From contig JAZQMC010000006.1 of NCBI GenBank assembly GCA_045543095.1, positions 1 through 53,183 on the forward strand: a stretch of 53,183 nucleotides of DNA. The letters are read 5' to 3'. Every line of letters begins with the position of its first letter. Within the stretch, counting starts at the first letter, position 1. Shown piece by piece: positions 42,734 through 50,985 of the stretch. A program made the translations under genes and the position numbers. The stretch comes from Fimenecus sp045543095. GTDB lineage: Bacteria > Bacillota > Clostridia > Oscillospirales > Acutalibacteraceae. The notes under the pieces are model-generated. The model did not search any database. It had not been told where the DNA came from and saw only the letters and a list, made by a program, of their open reading frames with translations.

Positions 42734-44269
42734 TTATTTTTCAATAAGTGATACACCAGTCATTTCTTCAGGAATATCAAGGCCCATAATGTCAAGCATT
42801 GTTGGTGATAAGTCACAAAGCTTACCGCCCTCCTGCTTAAGAAGACATTCTTTACCAACAACTACAAGAGGAACCGGATTGGTTGTATGAGCTGTGAATG
42901 GAGAACCATCATCCTCATACATCTTGTCAGCATTACCGTGGTCAGCAGTAATAAGAATTACGCCGTCCATCATCATAGTTGCATCAACAAGCTTACCAAC
43001 ACATTCGTCAACCGCTTCAACAGCCTTAACAGCAGCATCAAAGATACCTGTATGACCAACCATATCGCAGTTTGCATAGTTGAGAATTACAACATCATAT
43101 TTACCGCTTAAAATCTGTTCACAAGCAGCATCGCATACTTCGTAAGCACTCATTTCAGGTTTTAAGTCAAATGTTGAAATCTTTGGAGAGTCAATAAGAA
43201 CTCTGTCTTCACCCGGATAAACCTTTTCTTCGCCACCGTTATAGAAGAATGTAACGTGAGCATACTTCTGTGTTTCAGCAATACGAAGCTGTGTTTTACC
43301 AAGTTTTGAAAGGTACTCACCCATTGTATTTGTAAGAGTCTGAGGCTTATATGCAACATTAACATTTGGCATTTCAGCATCATACTGTGTCATACAAACA
43401 TAATAAAGTGGGAAGAATTCTTTTCTCTCAAATCCTGTGAAATCAGGGTCAACAAATGTTCTTGTGATTTCTCTTGCACGGTCAGGACGGAAATTAAAGA
43501 AAATTACAGAGTCATTAGCAGAAATTGCATCTGCACCATTAACAACTGTTGGCATAACGAATTCGTCTGTAAGATATTTACCGTCTTCGTCAATTGTTTC
43601 GTATGACTTCTTAACTGCGTCAAGAGCTGAATCAGTTGCAATACCCTCACGATTAACCATTGCATTGTAAGCCATTCCAACTCTATCCCACATATTGTCA
43701 CGGTCCATAGCATAGAATCTACCCATAACAGTAGCAATCTTACCTACACCGATTTCAGCAAGTTTGTCTTCGAGTTCTTTAATAAAGTCAACACCAGAGC
43801 TTGGTGGAACATCACGGCCGTCAAGCAATGCGTGAACATATACTTTGTCAAGACCATTTTTCTTTGCAAGTTCAACAAGAGCATAAAGATGTGTATTGTG
43901 GCTATGAACACCACCATCAGAAAGAAGACCGATGAGATGAAGTGCAGAATTGTTCTTTTTGCAATTCTCAATAGCACCCATAAATACATCATTCTCGAAG
44001 AAATCACCGTCCATAATTGACTTTGTGATTCTTGTAAGTTCTTGATATACAACTCTACCGGCACCGATATTTGTGTGACCAACCTCAGAGTTACCCATCT
44101 GGCCATCGGGAAGACCAACGTCCATACCTGATGCACCAATGTAAGTCATTGGATTATTCTTAAAAATTTCGTCAAGTCTTGGTGTATTTGCCGCAGTTAT
44201 TGCGTTACCGTAATCGCTTGGATTATAACCAAAACCGTCCATAATACATAAAACTACAGGTTTTTTCAT
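42734..44269 (-). CDS. gpmI: 2,3-bisphosphoglycerate-independent phosphoglycerate mutase
   Basis: GpmI interconverts 3- and 2-phosphoglycerate with two manganese ions. The 511-residue protein has CIMDGFGYNPSDYGNAI at the N-terminus, the phosphoserine site PDGQMGNSEVGHTNIGAGRVV near residue 54, HALLDGRDVPPSSG near residue 124, and the alkaline-phosphatase-like metal motifs NYANCDMVGHTG near residue 404 and ITADHGNADKM near residue 447. It is the last gene of the pgk-tpiA-gpmI operon, 16 bases after tpiA. Its product feeds enolase in glycolysis. Confidence 0.96.
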   Translation of the reverse strand: MKKPVVLCIMDGFGYNPSDYGNAITAANTPRLDEIFKNNPMTYIGASGMDVGLPDGQMGNSEVGHTNIGAGRVVYQELTRITKSIMDGDFFENDVFMGAIENCKKNNSALHLIGLLSDGGVHSHNTHLYALVELAKKNGLDKVYVHALLDGRDVPPSSGVDFIKELEDKLAEIGVGKIATVMGRFYAMDRDNMWDRVGMAYNAMVNREGIATDSALDAVKKSYETIDEDGKYLTDEFVMPTVVNGADAISANDSVIFFNFRPDRAREITRTFVDPDFTGFERKEFFPLYYVCMTQYDAEMPNVNVAYKPQTLTNTMGEYLSKLGKTQLRIAETQKYAHVTFFYNGGEEKVYPGEDRVLIDSPKISTFDLKPEMSAYEVCDAACEQILSGKYDVVILNYANCDMVGHTGIFDAAVKAVEAVDECVGKLVDATMMMDGVILITADHGNADKMYEDDGSPFTAHTTNPVPLVVVGKECLLKQEGGKLCDLSPTMLDIMGLDIPEEMTGVSLIEK

Positions 44270-44285
44270 TTAATTCACCTTTTAA

Positions 44286-45053
44286 TTATTTAGATGCAGC
44301 AGCAACAATCTTTGAGAAATCAACTGCTTTAAGAGATGCACCGCCGATAAGACCGCCGTCAACGTTAACTTTAGCAACAAGTTCGTCTGCATTTGCAGCG
44401 TTCATTGAACCGCCGTACTGAACTGTAACTGTTTCAGCAACATCAGCACCGTAAACTTCAGCAATTGCTTCACGAACATAACCGTTACCCTCATCTGCCT
44501 GGTCTGCAGTTGCAGTAACGCCTGTACCGATAGCCCAAACGGGTTCATAAGCAATGATTACATTTTTAAGCTGTTCTTTTGTTACATTTGTAAGTGCCAT
44601 CTTTGTCTGGAACTTAAGAAGAGTTTCTGTATAGCCAAGCTCTCTCTGCTCAAGTGTTTCACCAACACAGATAATTGCTTTAAGGCCTGCGTTAAGTGCT
44701 GCAAGTGAACGAAGGTTCACTGTTTGGTCTGTTTCACCGAAATACTGTCTTCTTTCGCTGTGACCGATAACTACATATTCAACACCGGCTGCAACAAGCA
44801 TTTCTGCTGAAATTTCACCTGTGTAAGCACCTGAAGCCTTGAAGTGAACATTTTCTGCACCAATTTTGATATTTGAGCCTTTTGCAGCCTCAACTGCTGC
44901 AGGAATGTCGATAAATGGTACGCAAAGTACAACATCACAATCAGCATCTGCTACAAGTGGTTTCATTTCTTCAATAAGTGCTTTTGCCTGTGCAGGTGTA
45001 TTATTCATTTTCCAGTTACCTGCGATAACTGCTCTGCGAAGTTCTTTTTTCAT
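44286..45053 (-). CDS. tpiA: Triosephosphate isomerase
   Basis: TpiA interconverts dihydroxyacetone phosphate and glyceraldehyde 3-phosphate. The ATG at 45053 follows AAGGAG by 10 bases and gives 255 residues; an ATG at 45074 lies upstream of that site and is unlikely. AGNWKMNNTP near residue 10 holds the catalytic Lys, VVIGHSERR near residue 90 the His, AYEPVWAIGTG near residue 165 the Glu, and VQYGGSMNAANA near residue 208 the phosphate loop. It lies between pgk and gpmI. Confidence 0.96.
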   Translation of the reverse strand: MKKELRRAVIAGNWKMNNTPAQAKALIEEMKPLVADADCDVVLCVPFIDIPAAVEAAKGSNIKIGAENVHFKASGAYTGEISAEMLVAAGVEYVVIGHSERRQYFGETDQTVNLRSLAALNAGLKAIICVGETLEQRELGYTETLLKFQTKMALTNVTKEQLKNVIIAYEPVWAIGTGVTATADQADEGNGYVREAIAEVYGADVAETVTVQYGGSMNAANADELVAKVNVDGGLIGGASLKAVDFSKIVAAASK

Positions 45054-45080
45054 TTTAAACTTACTCCTTATCATAAATTG

Positions 45081-45104
45081 TGGGAGAACCGCAAAGTTCT
45101 CCCA
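45081..45104 (-). other. Stable stem-loop between pgk and tpiA
   Basis: TGGGAGAAC (45104-45096 on the minus strand as complement) and GTTCTCCCA form a perfect 9-pair stem with a 6-base loop, 15 bases past the pgk stop. No T-run follows; instead the tpiA ribosome site comes next. It is probably an RNA processing or stabilising element that lets pgk and tpiA be made in different amounts, but this is inference. Confidence 0.6.
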
Positions 45105-45119
45105 AATATAATTATAAAA

Positions 45120-46313
45120 TTATTTCTCGTTAAGTGCTGCAATACCGGGAAGTTCTTTACCTTCAAGGTATTCAAGAGAAGCACCGCCACCTGTTGAAAT
45201 ATGTGACATCTTGTCAGCAAAGCCGAGCTTTTGAATAGCAGCAGCAGAGTCACCGCCACCGATGATTGAGATTGCATCGCTTTCAGCAATAGCTGTTGCT
45301 ACTGCAATTGTACCTGAAGCAAAGTTTGCCCATTCAGAAACACCCATAGGTCCGTTCCAAATAACTGTGCCTGCGTCCTTAACTGCATCAGCAAAGATTT
45401 CCTGTGTCTTTGGACCGATGTCAAGGCCCATCCAGCCTTCAGGAATTTTATCAGAGTCTACAACCATTGCTTCTGTATCCGGTGCATATTCCTTACCAAC
45501 TTTGTTATCAACAGGAATAAGGAATTTAACGCCTTTTTCTTCAGCTTTCTTCATCATATCAGCAGCAAGCTCAACCTTATCTGCTTCAAGAAGTGATGTA
45601 CCGATTTCATAACCTAAAGACTTCATAAATGTGTAAGCCATACCACCACCGATGATAAGTGTATCACACTTATCAATAAGGTTTGTGATAACGCCGATTT
45701 TATCAGAAACTTTAGCACCGCCAAGGATTGCTACAAGAGGTCTCTTTGGATTTTCAAGTGCACCGCCGATGAACTCAATTTCTTTCTGAATAAGATAACC
45801 GCAAGCTGCAGGAAGATAATCAGCAACGCCTGTTGTTGATGAGTGAGCTCTGTGAGCTGAACCGAAAGCGTCATTTACATAAAGTTCTGCAAGGTCAGCA
45901 AATTTACGGCTTAATTCAGGGTCATTCTTTGTTTCACCCTTTTCATAACGAACGTTTTCAAGAAGAAGAACTTCACCATCTTTAAGGTCAGCTGCGAGTG
46001 CCTGTGCACTTTCGCCTACAACATCCTTTGCCATTTTAACTTCCTGACCGAGGAGTTCTGAAAGTCTTGCAGCAACAGGAGCAAGTGAGAATTCAGGAAC
46101 AACTTCACCCTTTGGACGACCGAGGTGTGAGCAAAGAATTACCTTTGCACCGTTGTCGATAAGATATTTGATTGTTGGTAATGAAGCAACAATTCTCTTG
46201 TCACTTGTAATTACACCGTTTTCCATTTTTACGTTGAAGTCGCAACGAACAAGAACTTTCTTGCCGGCTACCTGCAAATCTTCAACAGTTTTTTTGTTTA
46301 ATGCACTGCTCAT
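45120..46313 (-). CDS. pgk: Phosphoglycerate kinase
   Basis: Pgk makes ATP and 3-phosphoglycerate from 1,3-bisphosphoglycerate and ADP. The 397-residue protein has VRCDFNVKMENG near residue 22, CSHLGRPKGE near residue 60, the nucleotide loop AILGGAKVSDKIGV near residue 197, IIGGGMAYTFMKSLG near residue 220, and SIIGGGDSAAAIQKLG near residue 358 (GGGDS). It starts at an ATG with an AAAGGA site. It heads the pgk-tpiA-gpmI operon. The glyceraldehyde 3-phosphate dehydrogenase gene that often precedes it is not adjacent; the next gene is a WYL regulator. Confidence 0.96.
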   Translation of the reverse strand: MSSALNKKTVEDLQVAGKKVLVRCDFNVKMENGVITSDKRIVASLPTIKYLIDNGAKVILCSHLGRPKGEVVPEFSLAPVAARLSELLGQEVKMAKDVVGESAQALAADLKDGEVLLLENVRYEKGETKNDPELSRKFADLAELYVNDAFGSAHRAHSSTTGVADYLPAACGYLIQKEIEFIGGALENPKRPLVAILGGAKVSDKIGVITNLIDKCDTLIIGGGMAYTFMKSLGYEIGTSLLEADKVELAADMMKKAEEKGVKFLIPVDNKVGKEYAPDTEAMVVDSDKIPEGWMGLDIGPKTQEIFADAVKDAGTVIWNGPMGVSEWANFASGTIAVATAIAESDAISIIGGGDSAAAIQKLGFADKMSHISTGGGASLEYLEGKELPGIAALNEK

Positions 46314-46353
46314 TGAAAAAACATCCTTTCAAAGATATTATTTAAAATTTTCC

Positions 46354-46373
46354 ATTAGTTATTTTATACTAAT
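46354..46373. promoter_or_regulatory. Inverted repeat in the pgk promoter region
   Basis: ATTAGT (46354-46359) and ACTAAT (46368-46373) form a 6-8-6 inverted repeat. It overlaps a weak minus-strand promoter, TTGAAA with about 15 bases to TATAAA. A repressor site for glycolytic genes is possible; alternatively it is chance in AT-rich DNA. Confidence 0.35.
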
Positions 46374-46423
46374 GTGTTATTTTTTTCAAGTATAAAGATG
46401 ATATTTGTTAAATTTTTATCATT

Positions 46424-47425
46424 TTATCTATTATACATAGCCAAAATTGAATTAGTTTTGTCTATAATCATATTTTTGAGTTCTTTAGGTCCGCGAACTC
46501 TCACCTTATTGCCAAACTGCATAATCCACGAAACAAGACCTTCAGTAACAGCTACATCAACCTTTGCAAGAAAATTTTCTTCATCAAAAGGTTTCATATA
46601 ACATTTTTCACCAAAACGGTCAATAAATTCTTCAACTATACTATTATTGCAGATTAACTCAACCGGTTTGATGTCACCTGAAAACATTGAGAGATGCTTG
46701 TTACTGTAATCTGCAACATCAAAGTATGTCCGATATGGTGAAACTTCTGAAAAATGCCGTGCATAGCTTTCAAGAACATTGACATTTTTCAGACGGTCAA
46801 TTCGTAAATGAATAAGGTTATCATATTTGCTGTGATTACCAACCAGATAGTAATGGTCATCTGCCCAGATAAGTGCATAAGGGTTGATTATCATTACCTT
46901 TTCTTCATACTGTGCACGCTTGCCGTCAACAACCTTTCGGCGACGATAGGTTACTTCAACTTGCTTTCGCTTAAGAATCGCTGAATTCAAAATATCAATG
47001 ATTATAAACAGATTTTCGTTATTGCACTTATTACGATTATCAATATAAACCTGCTTTTCAATTCGTTTGTACTGATACTCACTTGCAAAGCCTGAAAACT
47101 TTTTTAGCAAAGCTTTCGTTTTCTTTGCAGAAATGAAATTTGCAGACTGAACCGCATCAATCAGCAATCGGAGTTCGGGTATTTCAAAGTGGTAAGAAGC
47201 CATAAAATATCCTCTCGGCGATTTAGACTTGATTATATCGTAACCATATTCAATTAAGCAATCAATACAGTCATATACTGTTTTACGCTCACATTCAATG
47301 CCGTAATCCTCTTGAAGATAATACATAATGTCATTTGCGGACATTGGGTGCTCTTCGTCGGATTTCTGTTTAAGAATGTCAACAATATATAACATTCTGA
47401 GTTTTTGTTTAGATGGATTTTTCAT
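46424..47425 (-). CDS. WYL-domain transcriptional regulator
   Basis: The 333-residue protein has an N-terminal winged helix-turn-helix (EHPMSANDIMYYLQEDYGIECERKTVYDCIDCL, about residues 21-53) followed by a linker and a WYL domain (YRRRKVVDGK and INPYALIWADDHYYLVGNHSKYDNLIHLRIDRLKNV near residue 175-215). The WYL domain probably binds a ligand. Its ATG is 3 bases after the GH2 gene's stop and lacks its own strong ribosome site, so translation is probably coupled. It may sense a sugar and control the GH2 gene or wider glycan use. Confidence 0.87.
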   Translation of the reverse strand: MKNPSKQKLRMLYIVDILKQKSDEEHPMSANDIMYYLQEDYGIECERKTVYDCIDCLIEYGYDIIKSKSPRGYFMASYHFEIPELRLLIDAVQSANFISAKKTKALLKKFSGFASEYQYKRIEKQVYIDNRNKCNNENLFIIIDILNSAILKRKQVEVTYRRRKVVDGKRAQYEEKVMIINPYALIWADDHYYLVGNHSKYDNLIHLRIDRLKNVNVLESYARHFSEVSPYRTYFDVADYSNKHLSMFSGDIKPVELICNNSIVEEFIDRFGEKCYMKPFDEENFLAKVDVAVTEGLVSWIMQFGNKVRVRGPKELKNMIIDKTNSILAMYNR

Positions 47426-47427
47426 AA

Positions 47428-49176
47428 TTATAATGTGAGTTTCTCATTCATTGCAATGAGTACATCTTCGTCAACCTTAATATTTTCACGGTCATAGGTC
47501 ATAATGCCGTTTACTTCGTTTTCAACGTCACTTACCTGTGTGTAAACAGTTGCACTAAGTCCCCTCTTAACAAGCGGAATAATCTGCTTTTCGTGAAGAT
47601 TCTTATATGCTTTAGTGAGTTTTTCTTTTGTGCCGTACATCATATAACCAAAGCTCTTTGATTCATCCCATGTATGACCGCGGTCAATATGACTGTATCC
47701 GCCGTATTCTGAAAGAACAAATACACGCTCATCAAGTTTTGGCATTGTAACAGGCACTGTGTAACGGTGCATACTCTTGAAATCGCCTGCACCCTGGTCA
47801 TGCCAACCGCTTGCGTGGTCAACAACACGTGATGGGTCAAATTCTTTGATGTTGTTAGAAATTCTTACAGAGTCAAATTGTCCCCAACCCTCATTGAATG
47901 GTACCCAGCAAGAAATTGATGTGTGATTATAAAGCTGATTGAGCATTTCGTTGAGTTCGCGTTCAAAATCATCACGCCAAGCCTTTTCACTACGCTTGAA
48001 AGCCTTGTATTTATCATCTTTTACGTGAATACCGAAGAATGGAGTTACACCGGCAAGGAATGTGCCGATATATTCGCCACCGCTTACCATATCCTGCCAT
48101 ACAAGCATACCTAGGCGGTCACAATGATAATACCAACGGTCAAGCTCAACCTTGATATGTTTACGAAGCATATTAAAGCCAAGGCGTTTCATTGTTGCAA
48201 TGTCATAAATCATCGCATCATCAGTTGCGGGAGTCATACCGCCGTCTGACCAATAACCTTGGTCAAGAAGACCTTTTTGGAAATAGGGTTCATTGTTGAG
48301 CATAAATCTTGGTAAACCTTTATCGTCTTTACCAACAGAGAATTTACGCATACCAACGTAACTCTTTACTGTGTCAACAACTTGTCCGTCTTTGATAAGT
48401 TCAACTTTAAGGTCATAAAGGAATGGATTTTCAGGTGACCAGAGTTTTACATCATCAAACTTAATAACATCATCCATTGAGATTAAGTTTTCCGATACTA
48501 CTGCTTCACCGTCAAATACAGTAACCTTAACCTGACAATTATCGTCATTTGCAAATGTTTTGAATGCAAGTATTTTATTATCAATATCGGGTGTCATTTT
48601 AAGCTTAAGAATATGGCACGGGTTTACCGCTTCAAGCCACACACTCTGCCAAATACCCGATGTTGCAACATACCAGAAGCCGTGAGTGTCGAGCACCTGC
48701 TTACCGCGTTGCTGATAACCCTTTTCAGTAGGGTCAGTAACAGCCACAACAAGTTCATTTTCGCCATCTTTAAGTAATGATGTAATATCAATACCGAAAG
48801 TTGTATAGCCGCCTGTATGACCGCCTGCGAGCTTACCGTTAACATAAACCTTGCAATCCCAGTCAACTGCTGCAAAATTGATTACAATATTTTTACCCTG
48901 CATATTTTCAGGTAATGTAAATGTCTTTTTATACCATAATTTTTGTTCGGGAAGAAGTGGCTTCTGGACACCTGAAAGCATACATTCAATAGCGAATGGA
49001 ACTACGATTTCACCGTCAAAATTCTCTGCCCATTCACAACCACCATCTGTGATTGCATAGTCATAAACACCGTTCATTGACATCCAGTCAGCACGTTCCA
49101 TCTGTGGACGAGGATATTCAGGTAACGGATTGTTTCTGTCAACCAAATCTGTCCAACGAGTTTTCATAAATCCCAT
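47428..49176 (-). CDS. Glycoside hydrolase family 2 (beta-galactosidase/glucuronidase type)
   Basis: The 582-residue protein has a GH2 sugar-binding domain (VYVNGKLAGGHTGGYTTFGIDIT near residue 110), an Ig-like domain (WSPENPFLYDLKVEL near residue 245) and a TIM barrel. The acid/base Glu lies in ISCWVPFNEGWGQ near residue 424 and the nucleophile Glu in RVFVLSEYGGYSHIDRG near residue 488. It lacks the long C-terminal part of LacZ, so it is a compact member; the exact substrate is unclear. No signal peptide is seen. A GGAGGT site precedes the ATG. It is followed by and probably regulated by the WYL protein. Confidence 0.9.
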   Translation of the reverse strand: MGFMKTRWTDLVDRNNPLPEYPRPQMERADWMSMNGVYDYAITDGGCEWAENFDGEIVVPFAIECMLSGVQKPLLPEQKLWYKKTFTLPENMQGKNIVINFAAVDWDCKVYVNGKLAGGHTGGYTTFGIDITSLLKDGENELVVAVTDPTEKGYQQRGKQVLDTHGFWYVATSGIWQSVWLEAVNPCHILKLKMTPDIDNKILAFKTFANDDNCQVKVTVFDGEAVVSENLISMDDVIKFDDVKLWSPENPFLYDLKVELIKDGQVVDTVKSYVGMRKFSVGKDDKGLPRFMLNNEPYFQKGLLDQGYWSDGGMTPATDDAMIYDIATMKRLGFNMLRKHIKVELDRWYYHCDRLGMLVWQDMVSGGEYIGTFLAGVTPFFGIHVKDDKYKAFKRSEKAWRDDFERELNEMLNQLYNHTSISCWVPFNEGWGQFDSVRISNNIKEFDPSRVVDHASGWHDQGAGDFKSMHRYTVPVTMPKLDERVFVLSEYGGYSHIDRGHTWDESKSFGYMMYGTKEKLTKAYKNLHEKQIIPLVKRGLSATVYTQVSDVENEVNGIMTYDRENIKVDEDVLIAMNEKLTL

Positions 49177-49257
49177 ATTTTTTTACCTCCAATAAACATA
49201 AGCCCAATAAGGCATAATAATCAAATATATTTTATAACATATTTAAGCGTTTGTCTA

Positions 49258-49286
49258 TTGAATTTTGAAAAATTCTTTGTTATAAT
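49258..49286 (+). promoter_or_regulatory. Promoter of tRNA-Leu
   Basis: TTGAAT (49258-49263), a 17-base spacer and TATAAT (49281-49286) precede the tRNA by 13 bases, a normal arrangement for a stable RNA gene. Confidence 0.8.
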
Positions 49287-49299
49287 ACAAAAGATATTT

Positions 49300-49384
49300 G
49301 CGGGTATGGTGGAATTGGCAGACACGCAAGATTTAGGATCTTGTGCCGAGAGGTGTACAGGTTCGACCCCTGCTACCCGCACCA
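49300..49384 (+). tRNA. tRNA-Leu, anticodon UAG
   Basis: The acceptor arms GCGGGTA and TACCCGC pair, followed by A and an encoded CCA. The anticodon stem CAAGA/TCTTG encloses the loop TTTAGGA, giving anticodon UAG (reads CUN leucine codons). A long variable arm (TGCCGAGAGGTGTACA region) and GGTTCGACCCC T-arm confirm a type II leucine tRNA. Such genes are common integration sites for islands, and an accessory block begins just after it. Confidence 0.97.
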
Positions 49385-49390
49385 AACCAG

Positions 49391-49438
49391 AAAAATCCGA
49401 ACCAAATTTTCCAAATAGGGAAAGGGTTCGGATTTTTT
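49391..49438 (+). terminator. Terminator of tRNA-Leu
   Basis: AAAAATCCGAACC and GGTTCGGATTTTT are perfect 13-base complements around a loop of about 21 bases, ending in T6. It starts 7 bases after the CCA. Confidence 0.85.
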
Positions 49439-49462
49439 GTTTATATCTAATTTTTACATAGT

Positions 49463-49490
49463 AAAAAGCTCCGTTTTTGCGGAGCTTTTC
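49463..49490. terminator. Bidirectional terminator, end of the accessory operon
   Basis: AAAAGCTCCG and CGGAGCTTTT form a perfect stem with a 6-base loop. Runs of T lie on both strands. It stops minus-strand transcription about 40 bases past the last accessory gene, and plus-strand read-through from the tRNA. Confidence 0.88.
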
Positions 49491-49529
49491 TTAATATTGT
49501 TTGTCTTTTTGTTATTTTTTTATTTAGAT

Positions 49530-50195
49530 TTAATGAGATAATTCGCACTCGAAATAAGAACCTTTAGATGTTATAAATCTCAGATTATACACTGGAAATT
49601 GAGGTTCCTCAATTTGTATTAAATAATTACCATCTTCATATTTGTAATATTTAATATCATTACCAAAAATATCTAAATTGTTTTCTCCTAAATAATCTCT
49701 TAATTCATCTTGAGGGATTTCAGCTTCTGTTCCATATTTTTCAATAAGCAGCATATTTACATTTTGCGGAACTATAGTATTTATTTCATATGTAACAACC
49801 ATAGATTCCCCGGTATCAAGAATAATCGGCATAGAAACAGGCTGATTGTTTGAATCTTTAATTGCATTCACCATATTGCCATAGTAATATGTTAACTCAC
49901 CGGAACTATACGAAATATCATAATCAACTAACGATATTCTTTGTTTAGAGTTATTAGACAATGTAATGGTATAATTAATTCCACTAATAATCCCTTGTCC
50001 CTTCATATGTCCCCCTGAATCATATGATAGTATATCATTGTAACCAAAATCAGAACGAAATATACTTATTAATTCTGACGAGTCTTTTTCATCTTTATAA
50101 ACAGTATATCCAAATGAAGCAAGTGATATTATAAATGCGAATATAGATAACGCGATTGATACTATTTCAATTTTATCCTTAGTTTTTTCTTTCAT
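49530..50195 (-). CDS. Unknown protein with one N-terminal membrane helix and an outer beta-rich domain
   Basis: I do not recognise this 221-residue protein. A basic N-terminus (KEKTKDK) is followed by a hydrophobic helix (IVSIALSIFAFIISLASFGYTVY, about residues 10-33). The rest (about 40-221) is rich in beta-prone stretches, for example INYTITLSNNSKQRISLVDYDISY, and could face the outside or the cytoplasm depending on insertion. An AGAGAGG site precedes the ATG. It is the last gene of the minus-strand accessory block that contains the OLD-like and Cap15-like genes, 87 bases from its neighbour. A role in the same system is possible but unproven. Confidence 0.6.
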   Translation of the reverse strand: MKEKTKDKIEIVSIALSIFAFIISLASFGYTVYKDEKDSSELISIFRSDFGYNDILSYDSGGHMKGQGIISGINYTITLSNNSKQRISLVDYDISYSSGELTYYYGNMVNAIKDSNNQPVSMPIILDTGESMVVTYEINTIVPQNVNMLLIEKYGTEAEIPQDELRDYLGENNLDIFGNDIKYYKYEDGNYLIQIEEPQFPVYNLRFITSKGSYFECELSH

Positions 50196-50282
50196 AAAAA
50201 CCTCTCTATTTGTCGGAATTATGTATAGCTTTCTGAGTTTAGGGATAGGACAATTAACATCTTGAAAAACATTTAATTGTTT

Positions 50283-50936
50283 TTATAAAAAATACTTTCC
50301 CATAAGCATCAGTTGATCGTCTCGCTCACAATATAACTCTTGTAAATGATCCGCAAGCGGTAATAACTCATCATAAATATACAGTAAAGATTTTTTCGCT
50401 GAAACTTTATCATCTGAATTAGAAAGTTTATCTCTATAATTATTCAAATTGTCTCTATCTGCTGGATCATACCCCTTTTGAGGCAAAACATCATAAAGTT
50501 GGAGCGGTAGTTTGTTCCTCACTGTTTCAAGCTCATTTAACAAAATAAGCACATCAGTACTATCAGCAAAAAAATCTCTTTTTTCAAAAAGAAAAATTTT
50601 ATATTTGTGGCAACTAATAATAGTAGTAATGTTATTCAAAACATCTATAACATCTTTTAGTTGCTGATGTTCCCTCTGGATTTTTGTTAACTTGTTATTT
50701 CTTAAATTTGAAAGAAAATACAATACGAGTCCGGTAAAACAGCCACAGCTTACTGAAACTAAAGCTCCTGATAACCAGCTATTACATTCATAAATAAAAC
50801 AGGATATTGCCAATATGATTAAAGATAGCAATAAGATTAAAACTGTGCACCAAAAATTTGATAATTTAAAAAATCTTGTTCGGAGTTCTTTTTTACGATA
50901 TCGAATAAATGGTTTGATAGTGTTATCTTTTTTCAT
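50283..50936 (-). CDS. Unknown membrane protein with two helices and a cytoplasmic helical domain
   Basis: I do not recognise this 217-residue protein. A basic N-terminus (RYRKKELRTRFFK) precedes two transmembrane helices (about residues 29-49 and 53-78: VLILLLSLIILAISCFIY and ALVSVSCGCFTGLVLYFLS). The remaining about 140 residues are helical and charged (QREHQQLKDVIDVLNNITTIIS and KKSLLYIYDELLPLADHLQELY). An AAAGGAA site precedes the ATG. It lies 49 bases after the Cap15-like gene, in the same direction. A small membrane protein here could be a partner or an inhibitor of the effector, which is speculation. Confidence 0.6.
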   Translation of the reverse strand: MKKDNTIKPFIRYRKKELRTRFFKLSNFWCTVLILLLSLIILAISCFIYECNSWLSGALVSVSCGCFTGLVLYFLSNLRNNKLTKIQREHQQLKDVIDVLNNITTIISCHKYKIFLFEKRDFFADSTDVLILLNELETVRNKLPLQLYDVLPQKGYDPADRDNLNNYRDKLSNSDDKVSAKKSLLYIYDELLPLADHLQELYCERDDQLMLMGKYFL

Positions 50937-50985
50937 AATAATCTTTCCTTTGCTTTAATTATAAAGATATATCCCTTTTTGTAGA

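Noticed and set aside
45081..45104. Terminator between pgk and tpiA
   Set aside because: Good stem but no T-run after it, and the genes are otherwise an operon.
49258..49461. Plus-strand 67-residue open frame
   Set aside because: It runs through the tRNA-Leu gene and its promoter; no ribosome site and no protein likeness.
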